This document shows, piece by piece, positions 1 through 9,302 of a DNA stretch of 64,000 nucleotides; position 1 is the first letter of the stretch, and each line of letters starts with the position of its first letter. The notes below the pieces were generated by a model, which saw only the letters and a list, made by a program, of their open reading frames with translations, made no database searches and had not been told where the DNA came from. Both the position numbers and the translations under genes were made by a program. The DNA comes from Streptomyces decoyicus (GTDB lineage Bacteria; Actinomycetota; Actinomycetes; Streptomycetales; Streptomycetaceae), in NCBI RefSeq assembly GCF_019880305.1, contig NZ_CP082301.1, forward strand, positions 6,138,001 through 6,202,000. Direction: 5' to 3'.

Positions 1-1
1 G

Positions 2-1615
2 CTGGAGAGCCGGCAGAAGGCGCTGGAGCTCTCCAACACCGAGCTGGAGGAGAAGGCCGAACAGCTGCGTGCGCAGAACCGCGACATCGAGGTGAAGAAC
101 ACCGAGATCGAGGAGGCGCGGCAGGTTCTGGAGGAGCGTGCCGAGCAGCTCGCGGTCTCGATGCGCTACAAGTCGGAGTTCCTGGCGAACATGTCGCACG
201 AGCTGCGTACTCCGCTCAACTCCCTGCTGATTCTGGCCAAGTTGCTGGCCGATAATGCCGAGGGAAATCTCTCCCCGAAGCAGGTCGAATTCGCCGAAAC
301 CATCCATGGCGCCGGCAGCGACCTGCTCCAGCTGATCAACGACATCCTGGACCTGTCCAAGGTCGAGGCCGGAAAGATGGACGTCAGTCCGACGCGGATC
401 GCGCTGGTCCAGCTCGTCGACTATGTGGAGGCGACGTTCCGGCCGCTGACCGCGGAGAAGGGACTCGACTTCTCCGTACGGGTCTCCCCGGAGCTGCCGG
501 CCACGCTGCACACCGACGAGCAGCGGCTGCTTCAGGTGCTGCGCAATCTGCTGTCCAACGCGGTGAAGTTCACCGACAGCGGCGCCGTCGAGCTGGTCAT
601 CCGGCCGGCCGGTGCGGATGTCCCGGTGGCCATCCGCGAGCAGCTGCTGGAACACGGTTCGCTGCGCGACCCGGATGCGGACATGATCGCCTTCTCGGTG
701 ACCGACACCGGTATCGGCATCGCGTCCAGCAAGATGCGGGTCATCTTCGAGGCGTTCAAGCAGGCGGACGGCACGACCAGCCGCAAGTACGGCGGTACGG
801 GCCTGGGCCTGTCCATCAGCCGGGAGATCGCCCGGCTGCTCGGCGGCGAGATCCACGCCGCGAGCGAGCCCAGCCGCGGCTCCACGTTCACGCTCTACCT
901 GCCGCACAACCCGGGCGGGCTGCCGCCGCAGGGCTACCCGCAACTGGTGGCCGGCGGGATCGCGATGGACGCGGAGGCGCGCGAGACGGAGGTCGGGCGC
1001 CAGGAGGCCGAGGAGCAGCAGCAGGGCTACGAGCAGGACTCCGGGGGCAGCCTCAACCGGCGCCGCCGCCGGGCCATTTCGGGCTCCCAGCGCCGCTTCG
1101 CCCTGCCCGGCCAGCCCCCGTCCGCGGCGCCGCCGCAGACGCCTCAGGCGCCGCCCCAGCCGGCCCCGCAGCAGCCCGCTCCGGAGCCGTGGATCGGCAA
1201 CGGCCAGGATCTGGTGGACCCGGCCTTCGAGGGCGGTTTCCACGGCGAGAAGGTGCTGATCGTCGATGACGACATCCGCAATGTCTTCGCGCTCACCAGC
1301 GTCCTGGAACAGCACGGCCTGTCGGTGCTGTACGCGGAGAACGGGCGCGAGGGCATCGAGGTGCTGGAGCAGCACGACGACATCGTGCTGGTCCTGATGG
1401 ACATCATGATGCCGGAGATGGACGGCTATGCGACCACGGCGGCGATCCGCCGGATGCCGCAGTTCGCCGGGCTGCCCATCATCGCGCTGACCGCGAAGGC
1501 GATGAAGGGCGACCGGGAGAAGAGCATCGACTCCGGAGCCTCCGACTACGTGACCAAGCCGGTGGATACCGATCATCTGTTGTCGGTCATGGAGCAATGG
1601 ATGCGCGCGGAGTGA
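2..1615 (+). CDS. osaA: Hybrid sensor histidine kinase, C-terminal part (OsaA-like), cut by window start
   Basis: The reading frame is open to the first base, so only the last 537 codons are present. It begins in a long heptad-like coiled coil (repeats of the ELEEKAEQL and NTEIEEAR kind), the usual linker after stacked HAMP domains. A dimerisation/phosphoacceptor helix with SHELRTPLN follows (His is the autophosphorylation site), then an HATPase domain with N box (NLLSNAVKF), DTGIGI and GTGLGLSI boxes. After a Pro/Gln/Ala-rich linker comes a receiver domain (VLIVDDDIRN, LMDIMMPEMDG with the phospho-Asp, Lys in YVTKPV). It phosphorylates itself and relays to its own receiver and probably to the next gene's product. 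The order hybrid kinase, coiled-coil regulator, ftsK matches the Streptomyces osmoadaptation pair OsaA/OsaB; the symbol rests on that synteny and architecture. Confidence 0.85.
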   Translation: MESRQKALELSNTELEEKAEQLRAQNRDIEVKNTEIEEARQVLEERAEQLAVSMRYKSEFLANMSHELRTPLNSLLILAKLLADNAEGNLSPKQVEFAETIHGAGSDLLQLINDILDLSKVEAGKMDVSPTRIALVQLVDYVEATFRPLTAEKGLDFSVRVSPELPATLHTDEQRLLQVLRNLLSNAVKFTDSGAVELVIRPAGADVPVAIREQLLEHGSLRDPDADMIAFSVTDTGIGIASSKMRVIFEAFKQADGTTSRKYGGTGLGLSISREIARLLGGEIHAASEPSRGSTFTLYLPHNPGGLPPQGYPQLVAGGIAMDAEARETEVGRQEAEEQQQGYEQDSGGSLNRRRRRAISGSQRRFALPGQPPSAAPPQTPQAPPQPAPQQPAPEPWIGNGQDLVDPAFEGGFHGEKVLIVDDDIRNVFALTSVLEQHGLSVLYAENGREGIEVLEQHDDIVLVLMDIMMPEMDGYATTAAIRRMPQFAGLPIIALTAKAMKGDREKSIDSGASDYVTKPVDTDHLLSVMEQWMRAE

Positions 1616-1870
1616 GGGAGCGTCCAGTATGGAGGCGTAAGAGGATCATCGCGTGTTGACTCAGTGTTGCCGTGGACGTGTGGAAGCGCAGGATTCGGGG
1701 AACCTTCTGGTCTCTGTCTGCGTTTCTGCTACGTGCACAGTGACATCGCGGTGACAGGGTGTGGCGACAGGCGGGGTGCAGCTACCATGACCGGCACAAG
1801 GACGGGCGGCATGACGGAGTCGTCCCCTGGGGCGGCGTCCGGTTCCATGCCGGGGCGAGGAGGACGGGCC

Positions 1871-2530
1871 ATGGTGCAGAAGGCCAAGATCCTCCTGGTC
1901 GATGACCGGCCGGAGAATCTGCTGGCGCTGGAGGCGATCCTCTCTGCGCTCGATCAGACACTGGTGCGGGCATCGTCCGGGGAGGAAGCGCTCAAAGCAC
2001 TGCTCACGGACGATTTCGCGGTGATTCTGCTCGATGTGCAGATGCCGGGGATGGACGGCTTCGAAACGGCCGCGCACATCAAGCGGCGTGAACGTACCCG
2101 CGACATCCCGATCATCTTCCTCACGGCCATCAACCATGGACCGCACCACACCTTCCGCGGTTACGCGGCAGGTGCGGTGGACTACATCTCCAAGCCGTTC
2201 GACCCCTGGGTGCTGCGCGCCAAGGTCTCGGTCTTCGTCGAGCTGTACATGAAGAACTGCCAACTGCGGGAGCAGGCCTCCCTGCTGAGGCTTCAGCTGG
2301 AGGGCGGGCGGCAGAGCGCCGACGAGGTGAGGGAGTCCGCGGGGCTGCTCGCCGAGCTGTCCGCGCGACTGGCCGCGGTCGAGGAACAGGCCGAGGCGCT
2401 GTCCAAACAGCTGGATGAGACGGCGGATGCGGCGGCGGTCGCCACGGCGGCCCATCTGGAGCGCAAACTCACCGGCCTGCGCCGGGCGCTGGATGCTCTG
2501 GAGCCGGGGTCGGGAAGCGCCGCGGGGTGA
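1871..2530 (+). CDS. osaB: Response regulator with coiled-coil output (OsaB-like)
   Basis: 219 residues. An N-terminal receiver domain carries the acidic pair VDDRPEN (Asp11/12), phosphoacceptor Asp55 in LLDVQMPGMDG and the conserved Lys in YISKPFDP. There is no DNA-binding domain; the last ~90 residues form a predicted coiled coil rich in Glu, Leu and Ala. This is the architecture described for OsaB, which is needed for adaptation to osmotic stress in Streptomyces, and the gene follows its likely cognate hybrid kinase. The ATG at 1871 was chosen because GAGGAGG lies just upstream and the receiver begins immediately; in-frame ATGs at 1787, 1811 and 1847 would add a featureless leader. With no DNA-binding domain, output is probably by protein contact (inference). 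Confidence 0.85.
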   Translation: MVQKAKILLVDDRPENLLALEAILSALDQTLVRASSGEEALKALLTDDFAVILLDVQMPGMDGFETAAHIKRRERTRDIPIIFLTAINHGPHHTFRGYAAGAVDYISKPFDPWVLRAKVSVFVELYMKNCQLREQASLLRLQLEGGRQSADEVRESAGLLAELSARLAAVEEQAEALSKQLDETADAAAVATAAHLERKLTGLRRALDALEPGSGSAAG

Positions 2531-2622
2531 CTGACGCCCTCTCATGAGACGGGCGCGCGACACGTTCGGGTGAAGCGCCGTGCGCTCGTGTCATGCCTGC
2601 GTTCGCCTGTAATCTCGTCGCC

Positions 2623-5409
2623 ATGGCCTCACGTACGTCCGGCAAGGGAACCCAGAGCGCGGCGGGCCCCTCGAAGCAGCGCGCCGGACGGACCGCGGGC
2701 GCCGCCAAGAAGACCGCCGCGAAGAAGGTGCCCGCGAAGAAGGCACCCGCGAAGCCGCCGCTCAAGAAGACCGCGGCCGCGAAGAAGGCACCGGCCAAAA
2801 GGGCTCCCGCGAAGAAGGCCGCCCCCAAGCCGGCGCCGTCACCCACCGGCGGTCTCTACCGCCTCGTCCGCGCCTGCTGGCTGGGGCTCGCGCACGCCAT
2901 CGGGGCGGTGTTCCGCGGCATGGGCCGCGGCGCCAAGAACCTCGACCCGGCGCACCGCAAGGACGGGCTGGCGCTGCTGCTGCTCGGCCTGGCACTGGTG
3001 ATCGCGGCGGGTACGTGGTCCAACCTCAGCGGCCCGGTCGGCGATCTCGTCGAGCTGCTGGTGACCGGGGCGTTCGGGCGGCTCGATCTGGTCGTACCGA
3101 TACTGCTGGGCGGCATCGCCGTACGCCTCATCCGGCACCCCGAGCAGCCGGAGGCCAACGGCCGGATCGTCATCGGGCTGTCGGCGCTGGTCATCGGTGT
3201 GCTGGGGCAGGTTGCGATGGCCTGCGGATCGCCGGGGCGCAACGACGGCCTGGCCGCCATACAGGACGCCGGCGGCTATCTCGGATGGGTCGCTTCCAAG
3301 CCGCTGATCTTCACCGTCGGGCAGACCCTGGCCGTGGCGCTGCTGGCGCTGCTGACCCTCTTCGGGCTGCTGGTGGTCACCGCGACGCCGGTGAACGCCA
3401 TCCCGCAGCGGCTGCGGGCGCTCGGCGTCCGGCTGGGCGTGGTGCAGCCCGATGAGCCCGAGGAGTACGTCGACGAGGTCGAGGACTATGCGGAGGAGTG
3501 GCGCGAGCAGCCCGCCCGCAAGCCGCGCCGCTCCGCTGCCGCGCCGGCCGCGAGCGACCCGGACGCGATAGAGGAAGCGGCCCTGGCCAAGCGGCGCCGC
3601 CCGCGCCGGGCCTCCGTACAGCCCGCCACGGACCGGCCGATGGATGCGGTGGACGTCGCGGCCGCGGCCGCCGCGGCGCTGGACGGTGCGGTGCTGCACG
3701 GCGTCCAGCCGTCCCCGCTCGTCGCCGGACTCAGCAGCAGCATCTCCGGGGAGCGCCGGGACCACGACGGCGCGGAGACCACGGGGGAGAGCGGCACGGT
3801 GCCGCCGGCCCGCGCTGCGAAGCCGAAGCCGTCCGCGGTCGAGGACACCCCGGCCGTACCGGACTTCACCAAGGCGCCGCCCGAGCCGACCGGCGAACTG
3901 CCGGCGCGCGCCGAGCAGCTCCAGCTGTCCGGCGACATCACCTACTCGCTGCCCTCGCTGGACCTGCTCGCGCGCGGCGGCCCCGGCAAGACCCGCAGCG
4001 CCGCGAACGACGCCATAGTGACCGCGCTGACCACGGTCTTCCAGGAGTTCAAGGTCGACGCCGCGGTCACCGGCTTCACCCGTGGCCCGACGGTCACCCG
4101 CTACGAGGTCGAGCTCGGCCCGGCGGTCAAGGTCGAGAAGATCACCGCGCTGGCCAAGAACATCGCCTATGCGGTGGCCAGTCCCGACGTCCGGATCATC
4201 AGCCCGATCCCCGGCAAGTCCGCGGTCGGCATCGAGATCCCCAACACCGACCGCGAGATGGTCAACCTCGGCGACGTGCTGCGGCTGGCCGACGCCGCGG
4301 GCGACGAGCATCCGATGCTGGTGGCGCTCGGCAAGGACGTCGAGGGCGGCTACGTCATGGCCAACATGACCAAGATGCCGCACGTCCTGGTGGCCGGCGC
4401 CACCGGTTCCGGCAAGTCGTCCTGCATCAACTGTCTGATCACCTCGGTCATGGTGCGGGCCACGCCGGAGGACGTCCGGATGGTGCTGGTCGACCCCAAG
4501 CGCGTCGAGCTGACCGCGTACGAAGGCATCCCGCACCTGATCACGCCGATCATCACCAACCCCAAGCGCGCCGCCGAGGCGCTCCAGTGGGTGGTGCGCG
4601 AGATGGACCTGCGCTACGACGATCTCGCGGCCTACGGCTTCCGGCACATCGACGACTTCAACGAGGCGGTGCGCAGCGGGAAGGTCAGCTCACCCGAGGG
4701 CAGCGAGCGCGAGCTGGCGCCGTACCCGTATCTGCTGGTGATCGTCGACGAGCTGGCGGACCTGATGATGGTCGCCCCGCGCGACGTGGAGGACTCGATC
4801 GTCCGCATCACCCAGCTCGCCCGCGCGGCAGGCATCCATCTGGTGCTCGCCACCCAGCGCCCGTCGGTCGATGTGGTCACCGGCCTGATCAAGGCCAATG
4901 TGCCCTCCCGGCTCGCGTTCGCCACCTCCTCGCTCGCCGACAGCCGGGTCATCCTCGACCAGCCGGGCGCCGAGAAGCTGATCGGCAAGGGCGACGGGCT
5001 GTTCCTGCCGATGGGGGCCAACAAGCCGGTCCGTATGCAGGGCGCGTTCGTGACCGAGGCAGAGGTCGCGGCCGTCGTCCAGCACTGCAAGGATCAGATG
5101 GCGCCCGTATTCCGGGACGACGTCACCGTGGGCACGGCCAAGAAGAAGGAGATCGACGAGGACATCGGCGATGACCTCGATCTGCTGTGCCAGGCCGCTG
5201 AGCTGGTCGTTTCCACCCAGTTCGGGTCGACTTCGATGCTTCAGCGCAAGCTGCGGGTGGGCTTCGCCAAGGCCGGCCGGCTGATGGACCTGATGGAGTC
5301 GCGCAACATCGTGGGACCGAGTGAGGGTTCCAAGGCACGTGACGTTCTTGTGAAGCCTGATGAGCTCGATGGAGTGCTGGCGGTGATCCGGGGGGAGGCT
5401 ACCGAGTAG
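2623..5409 (+). CDS. ftsK: DNA translocase FtsK/SpoIIIE
   Basis: 928 residues. FtsK pumps chromosomal DNA through closing septa, in Streptomyces mainly during sporulation septation. The N terminus (about residues 15-75) is an Ala/Lys/Pro repeat region (KKAPAKK units). About four membrane segments follow (one is LALLLLGLALVIAAG), then an acidic/Pro linker and the motor: alpha and beta domains with Walker A (AGATGSGKSSC, near residue 592), Walker B (LLVIVDELADLMM), and a C-terminal winged-helix gamma domain (STSMLQRKLRVGFAKAGRLM) that reads KOPS-like sequences. The ATG at 2623 was preferred over 2593 because MASRTSGKG is the family-like start; no clear Shine-Dalgarno sequence precedes it. It lies directly downstream of osaB. 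Confidence 0.95.
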   Translation: MASRTSGKGTQSAAGPSKQRAGRTAGAAKKTAAKKVPAKKAPAKPPLKKTAAAKKAPAKRAPAKKAAPKPAPSPTGGLYRLVRACWLGLAHAIGAVFRGMGRGAKNLDPAHRKDGLALLLLGLALVIAAGTWSNLSGPVGDLVELLVTGAFGRLDLVVPILLGGIAVRLIRHPEQPEANGRIVIGLSALVIGVLGQVAMACGSPGRNDGLAAIQDAGGYLGWVASKPLIFTVGQTLAVALLALLTLFGLLVVTATPVNAIPQRLRALGVRLGVVQPDEPEEYVDEVEDYAEEWREQPARKPRRSAAAPAASDPDAIEEAALAKRRRPRRASVQPATDRPMDAVDVAAAAAAALDGAVLHGVQPSPLVAGLSSSISGERRDHDGAETTGESGTVPPARAAKPKPSAVEDTPAVPDFTKAPPEPTGELPARAEQLQLSGDITYSLPSLDLLARGGPGKTRSAANDAIVTALTTVFQEFKVDAAVTGFTRGPTVTRYEVELGPAVKVEKITALAKNIAYAVASPDVRIISPIPGKSAVGIEIPNTDREMVNLGDVLRLADAAGDEHPMLVALGKDVEGGYVMANMTKMPHVLVAGATGSGKSSCINCLITSVMVRATPEDVRMVLVDPKRVELTAYEGIPHLITPIITNPKRAAEALQWVVREMDLRYDDLAAYGFRHIDDFNEAVRSGKVSSPEGSERELAPYPYLLVIVDELADLMMVAPRDVEDSIVRITQLARAAGIHLVLATQRPSVDVVTGLIKANVPSRLAFATSSLADSRVILDQPGAEKLIGKGDGLFLPMGANKPVRMQGAFVTEAEVAAVVQHCKDQMAPVFRDDVTVGTAKKKEIDEDIGDDLDLLCQAAELVVSTQFGSTSMLQRKLRVGFAKAGRLMDLMESRNIVGPSEGSKARDVLVKPDELDGVLAVIRGEATE

Positions 5410-5482
5410 CACAGATATCCGGGTCACGCAGACGAGAGAAGAAAGCAACCGTTTCTCCTGCCGATACGTCAAGTTGAGGGAG

Positions 5483-5590
5483 ATGAGGGAACGATGCTTC
5501 ACCATCGAGCCCCAGGGCACCGCCGACGGCGTTCCGATGGCGTACAAACTCTGCTCTCCCGCTTGCCCCACCCTTTCGCTCCACCCCTAG
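5483..5590 (+). CDS. Possible 35-residue Cys-containing small ORF
   Basis: This ORF sits in the 224-bp gap after ftsK. It would encode a 35-residue peptide with three Cys (positions 5, 24, 28). The frame stays open upstream to the end of ftsK, and its first ~16 codons mostly end in G or C as expected for coding DNA here. There is no convincing ribosome binding site (GAGGGAG abuts the ATG) and I recognise no family. Chance is a fair explanation. The rest of the gap shows nothing recognisable. Confidence 0.18.
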   Translation: MRERCFTIEPQGTADGVPMAYKLCSPACPTLSLHP

Positions 5591-5633
5591 ACTGAACTTC
5601 CAGCAGGTGGCTACACGCTCGAAAGGCGCCTCC

Positions 5634-6440
5634 GTGTCCATCGGCAACTCCCCCGAAGCAGACCGGCCTTCCGTCGGTGCTGCCCTCCAGAAGGCCCGTA
5701 TCGGAGCGGGACTGACCGTCGAAGAGGTCAGTACGACGACACGGGTGCGCATCCCCATCGTGCACGCGATCGAGCAGGACGACTTCTCCCGCTGTGGCGG
5801 CGACGTCTACGCCCGGGGGCACATCCGGGCGCTCGCCCGCGCCGTGTCCCTCGATCCCCGACCGCTGATCGACCAGTTCGACGCCGAACACGGCGGACGG
5901 CCCGCGCCGACCCCCGCCGCCCCGCTCTTCGAAGCCGAGCGGATCCGCTCCGAGCCGCGCCGCCCCAATTGGACCGCGGCCATGGTCGCGGCGATCGTCG
6001 CGGTGGTCGGTTTCGTGGGCTTCACGCTTTTCACGGGCGGCGGCAAGAGCGGCGGCGGCCCGGTCGCGGCCGGTGACGCCAATGCGAAGCCGGCGCCGGC
6101 GCCCACCCGCCACCCCTCGACCATCAAGCCGCCCCTCAAGCCGGAGCCCTCCGACAGTGCCGTTGCCGGGCTGCCGAAGGACAAGGTCACGATCAAGGTG
6201 ACCGCCCGCGACGGCCAGAGCTGGATCTCCGCCAAGGACGCCAACGGCAAGCTCCTGGAGGACGGCCTGCTCAAGAAGGGCGAGTCCAAGACCATCACCG
6301 ACAAGGAACGGATCGACCTGGTCCTCGGTAACGCCGGAGCCGTACAGCTGTACGTCAACGGCAAGGAGGTCAAGCGGGTCGGTAACAAGGGCACCGTGGA
6401 GCGTCTCAGCTACACGCGAGGGGACCCGCAGGCGGGCTGA
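5634..6440 (+). CDS. RodZ-like membrane protein with cytoplasmic HTH and DUF4115 domain
   Basis: 268 residues. The N-terminal half is a HTH_25/Xre-like domain (GAALQKARIGAGLTVEEVS to IPIVHAIEQDDF to DVYARGHIRALARAV), which in RodZ proteins binds cytoskeletal partners rather than necessarily DNA. One membrane segment follows (AAMVAAIVAVVGFVGFTLF, about residues 115-135), then a Pro-rich linker and an extracytoplasmic DUF4115 beta-domain (VTIKVTARDGQSWISAKDANG). RodZ helps organise cell-wall growth; the role in an apically growing actinomycete is inferred. The GTG at 5634 has GAAAGG seven bases upstream; a GTG at 5607 would add nine residues. It lies between ftsK and rimO, as is usual in actinobacteria. 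Confidence 0.8.
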   Translation: MSIGNSPEADRPSVGAALQKARIGAGLTVEEVSTTTRVRIPIVHAIEQDDFSRCGGDVYARGHIRALARAVSLDPRPLIDQFDAEHGGRPAPTPAAPLFEAERIRSEPRRPNWTAAMVAAIVAVVGFVGFTLFTGGGKSGGGPVAAGDANAKPAPAPTRHPSTIKPPLKPEPSDSAVAGLPKDKVTIKVTARDGQSWISAKDANGKLLEDGLLKKGESKTITDKERIDLVLGNAGAVQLYVNGKEVKRVGNKGTVERLSYTRGDPQAG

Positions 6441-6459
6441 GAGCCCCTCTCCGGGGGCG

Positions 6460-6497
6460 TCCGCCGCCCGGCCCGGGTCCCCGGGACCGGCGGCGGA
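6460..6497 (+). terminator. GC-rich hairpin after the RodZ-like gene
   Basis: Arms TCCGCCG (6460-6466) and CGGCGGA (6491-6497) enclose a second self-complementary GGTCC/GGACC element. There is no U tract, which is common for Streptomyces terminators. It lies between the RodZ-like gene and rimO. Confidence 0.45.
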
Positions 6498-6543
6498 GAC
6501 CTGCTCGCCAAGGGGGCGGCCGGGACAAAGTAGGCTGAGGCCT

Positions 6544-8028
6544 ATGCCCGAACGCCGTACCGTCGCCCTTGTCACTCTTGGCTGCGCCCGTAACGAGGTG
6601 GACTCGGAGGAGCTCGCAGGCCGCCTGGCAGCGGACGGCTGGGACCTCGTCGAGGAAGCCGCCGATGCCGATGTCGCCGTCGTCAACACCTGTGGCTTCG
6701 TCGAGGCCGCAAAGAAGGACTCCGTCGACGCCCTGCTGGAAGCCAACGATCTGAAGGATCATGGCAGAACCCAGGCCGTGGTGGCCGTCGGCTGCATGGC
6801 CGAGCGCTACGGCAAGGAGCTCGCCGAGGCGCTGCCCGAGGCCGACGGTGTGCTCGGCTTCGACGACTACAGCAGCATCTCCGATCGCCTGCAGACCATC
6901 CTGAACGGCGGCATCCACGCCGCGCACACCCCGCGCGACCGCCGCAAGCTGCTGCCGATCAGCCCGGCCGAGCGCCAGGGCAGTGCCGAGGTCGCGCTGC
7001 CCGGCCACGCCCAGGACACTCCGCCCGAGGATCTTCCGGAGGGCATCGCGCCCGCCTCCGGGCCGCGTGCGCCGCTGCGCCGCCGGCTGGGCAGCAATCC
7101 CGTTGCCTCGGTGAAGCTGGCCTCCGGCTGCGACCGGCGCTGCTCGTTCTGCGCCATCCCTTCCTTCCGCGGCTCCTTCATCTCGCGCCGGCCCTCCGAT
7201 GTGCTCGGGGAGACGCGCTGGCTGGCCGGGGAGGGCGTCAAGGAGATCATGCTGGTCTCCGAGAACAACACCTCCTACGGGAAGGACCTCGGTGACATCC
7301 GGCTGCTGGAGACGCTGCTGCCGGAGCTGGCGGCCGTCGACGGCATCGAGCGGATCCGGGTCAGCTACCTCCAGCCGGCCGAGATGCGCCCCGGCCTGAT
7401 CGATGTGCTGACCGGCACCGACAAGGTCGCGCCCTACTTCGACCTGTCCTTCCAGCACTCCGCGCCCGGTGTGCTGCGGGCGATGCGGCGCTTCGGCGGC
7501 ACGGACAGCTTCCTGGAGCTGCTGGAGACGATCCGTACGAAGGCGCCGCAGGCCGGTGCCCGCTCCAACTTCATCGTCGGCTTCCCCGGGGAGAGCGAGA
7601 GCGACCTCGCGGAGCTGGAGCGCTTCATCACCGAGGCCCGGCTCGATGCCATCGGCGTCTTCGGCTACTCCGACGAGGACGGCACCGAGGCCGCCTCCTA
7701 CGGGGACAAGGTCGATCCGGACGTGGTCGCCGAGCGGCTGGCGCGGGTCTCGCGGCTGGCCGAGGAGCTGACCGCGCAGCGCGCCGAGGAGCGGGTCGGC
7801 GAGACGGTGCGGGTGCTGGTCGACCGGACCGACGACGAGGACGGCATCGTCGGGCGGGCCGCGCACCAGGCACCGGAGACCGACGGCGTCACGCTGCTGT
7901 CGACCGACCAGGAGCTGGAGCCCGGTCGTATGGTCGAAGCAAAGGTAGTGGCGAGCGAGGGTGTGGACCTCGTGGCGGAGGTGCTGTCGGTGGAGGGCAC
8001 AGGGTGTACCGAGGAGGCGGCCAGATGA
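6544..8028 (+). CDS. rimO: Ribosomal protein S12 methylthiotransferase RimO
   Basis: 494 residues. This radical-SAM enzyme adds a methylthio group to the conserved Asp of ribosomal protein S12. The N-terminal MTTase domain has its three cluster Cys in LGCARNEVDS, NTCGFVEAAK and VGCMAERYG. The radical-SAM core has CDRRCSFC (about residues 196-203), and the C terminus (from about 420) is a TRAM domain (GETVRVLVDRTDDEDGIVGRA). The VNTCGFVEAAK signature separates RimO from its paralogue MiaB, found at 47.3 kb. It overlaps pgsA by ATGA, so the two are probably translationally coupled. Confidence 0.95.
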   Translation: MPERRTVALVTLGCARNEVDSEELAGRLAADGWDLVEEAADADVAVVNTCGFVEAAKKDSVDALLEANDLKDHGRTQAVVAVGCMAERYGKELAEALPEADGVLGFDDYSSISDRLQTILNGGIHAAHTPRDRRKLLPISPAERQGSAEVALPGHAQDTPPEDLPEGIAPASGPRAPLRRRLGSNPVASVKLASGCDRRCSFCAIPSFRGSFISRRPSDVLGETRWLAGEGVKEIMLVSENNTSYGKDLGDIRLLETLLPELAAVDGIERIRVSYLQPAEMRPGLIDVLTGTDKVAPYFDLSFQHSAPGVLRAMRRFGGTDSFLELLETIRTKAPQAGARSNFIVGFPGESESDLAELERFITEARLDAIGVFGYSDEDGTEAASYGDKVDPDVVAERLARVSRLAEELTAQRAEERVGETVRVLVDRTDDEDGIVGRAAHQAPETDGVTLLSTDQELEPGRMVEAKVVASEGVDLVAEVLSVEGTGCTEEAAR

Positions 8029-8675
8029 GCGGAGTCCCGGCTTCCGCAGCTGGTGGCCCGCGCACGGCGCCGGCCGTCCGGCAGGCCGGGCTGTGGAACA
8101 TCGCCAATCTCCTGACGATGCTGCGGCTGGTGCTGGTCCCGGCCTTCGTGGTGCTGCTGATGCACGACGACGGCACCGACCCCGTCTGGCGCGTCTTCGC
8201 CTGGGCCGCCTTCGCCGTCGCCATGATCACCGACGTCTTCGACGGGCATCTGGCCCGCGCGTACAACCTGGTCACCGACTTCGGCAAGATCGCGGACCCG
8301 ATCGCGGACAAGGCGATCATGGGCGCCGCACTGATCTGCCTGTCGGTGCTGGGTGATCTGTCCTGGTGGGTGACCGGCGTGATCCTCTTCCGGGAGCTCG
8401 GCATCACGCTGATGCGGTTCTGGGTGATCAAGCACGGAGTCATTCCGGCCAGTCGTGGCGGCAAAATCAAGACATTGGCACAGGGCACCGCGGTCGGCAT
8501 GTACGTCCTGGTGCTGAGCGGCCCGCTGGCGACCTTCCGCTGGTGGGTGATGGCGGTGGCGGTGGCGCTGACCGTGGTCACCGGGCTCGACTACATCCGG
8601 CAGGCCGTGGTGCTGCGCCGGGCCGGGCTGGCCCGGGAGCGGGCCGAGCGGGCCGAGGGGGACGCAGCCCGGTGA
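8025..8675 (+). CDS. pgsA: CDP-diacylglycerol-glycerol-3-phosphate 3-phosphatidyltransferase
   Basis: 216 residues, membrane-embedded. It transfers a phosphatidyl group from CDP-diacylglycerol to glycerol-3-phosphate, the committed step of phosphatidylglycerol synthesis. The CDP-alcohol phosphotransferase signature D-x2-D-G-x2-A-R-x8-G-x3-D-x3-D is visible as TDVFDGHLARAYNLVTDFGKIADPIADK. It has several hydrophobic segments, starting with NIANLLTMLRLVLVPAFVVLL. The start is the ATG at 8025, four bases overlapping the rimO stop and preceded by GAGGAGG; its own stop overlaps the next start by GTGA. The rimO-pgsA-cinA-clgR order is common in actinobacteria. Confidence 0.93.
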   Translation: MSGVPASAAGGPRTAPAVRQAGLWNIANLLTMLRLVLVPAFVVLLMHDDGTDPVWRVFAWAAFAVAMITDVFDGHLARAYNLVTDFGKIADPIADKAIMGAALICLSVLGDLSWWVTGVILFRELGITLMRFWVIKHGVIPASRGGKIKTLAQGTAVGMYVLVLSGPLATFRWWVMAVAVALTVVTGLDYIRQAVVLRRAGLARERAERAEGDAAR

Positions 8676-9208
8676 GCGGGCCGGGTTCTGCCGCGGCCGG
8701 GGCGCTGGAGCTGCTCGCCGGGCGTGGGCAGAGCCTGGCGGTGGCCGAATCACTGACCGGCGGACTGGTGGCGGGCGCGCTGACCGCCGTCCCCGGGGCC
8801 TCACGGGTCGTCCGCGGCTCCGTCACGGCGTACGCCACCGACCTCAAGCGGGACGTGCTGGGCGTGGACGGCGCTCTGCTGGCCGCGTGCGGGGCTGTGG
8901 ACGGCGAGGTCGCGCGGCAGATGGCGAGCGGTGTGCGGCGGGTGCTGGGGGCCGACTGGGGCCTCGCCACCACGGGTGTGGCCGGCCCCGATCCTCAGGA
9001 CGGGTATCCGGTGGGCACCGTTTTCGTGGCGGTCCAGGGACCGGACGGCGCCGGGGCGGTGCGGCGGCTGGCGCTGGAGGGAGACCGCGACCGTATCCGC
9101 AAGGACACCATTCACGCCGTGCTCGCAATGTTGTTGAGCGAACTGACAGAAAATACGCGGGCACAGGATACGGAACAACACGGGGGGAATGGATGTTTGC
9201 AGCCCTGA
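8672..9208 (+). CDS. CinA C-terminal domain protein (nicotinamide-nucleotide amidohydrolase)
   Basis: 178 residues, comprising only the CinA-C (PncC-type) domain without the molybdopterin-binding half of full CinA. The family deamidates nicotinamide mononucleotide, recycling the pyridine ring left by NAD-consuming reactions. Diagnostic segments are AESLTGGLVAGALTAVPGAS with the conserved SLTGG loop, GSVTAYATDLKRDVLGV and the Gly-rich TTGVAGPDPQDGYPVGTVF. The GTG start at 8672 overlaps the pgsA stop, so it is translationally coupled to pgsA. It probably belongs to one transcript with rimO and pgsA; clgR follows after 94 bp. Confidence 0.88.
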   Translation: MSGPGSAAAGALELLAGRGQSLAVAESLTGGLVAGALTAVPGASRVVRGSVTAYATDLKRDVLGVDGALLAACGAVDGEVARQMASGVRRVLGADWGLATTGVAGPDPQDGYPVGTVFVAVQGPDGAGAVRRLALEGDRDRIRKDTIHAVLAMLLSELTENTRAQDTEQHGGNGCLQP

Positions 9209-9302
9209 GTGAACACGTACTTGCACCCCGCACGCCTACAGCCCGAGGCGGTACGGTGGGGCGAGAAGGATCCGGATCCGAGGTCCGAGGAGGGAGCCAG
9301 CG

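Noticed and set aside
2839..4647. 602-codon minus-strand frame opposite ftsK
   Set aside because: Low-complexity Arg/Gly/Asp-rich translation, no family motif; ftsK on the plus strand is certain.
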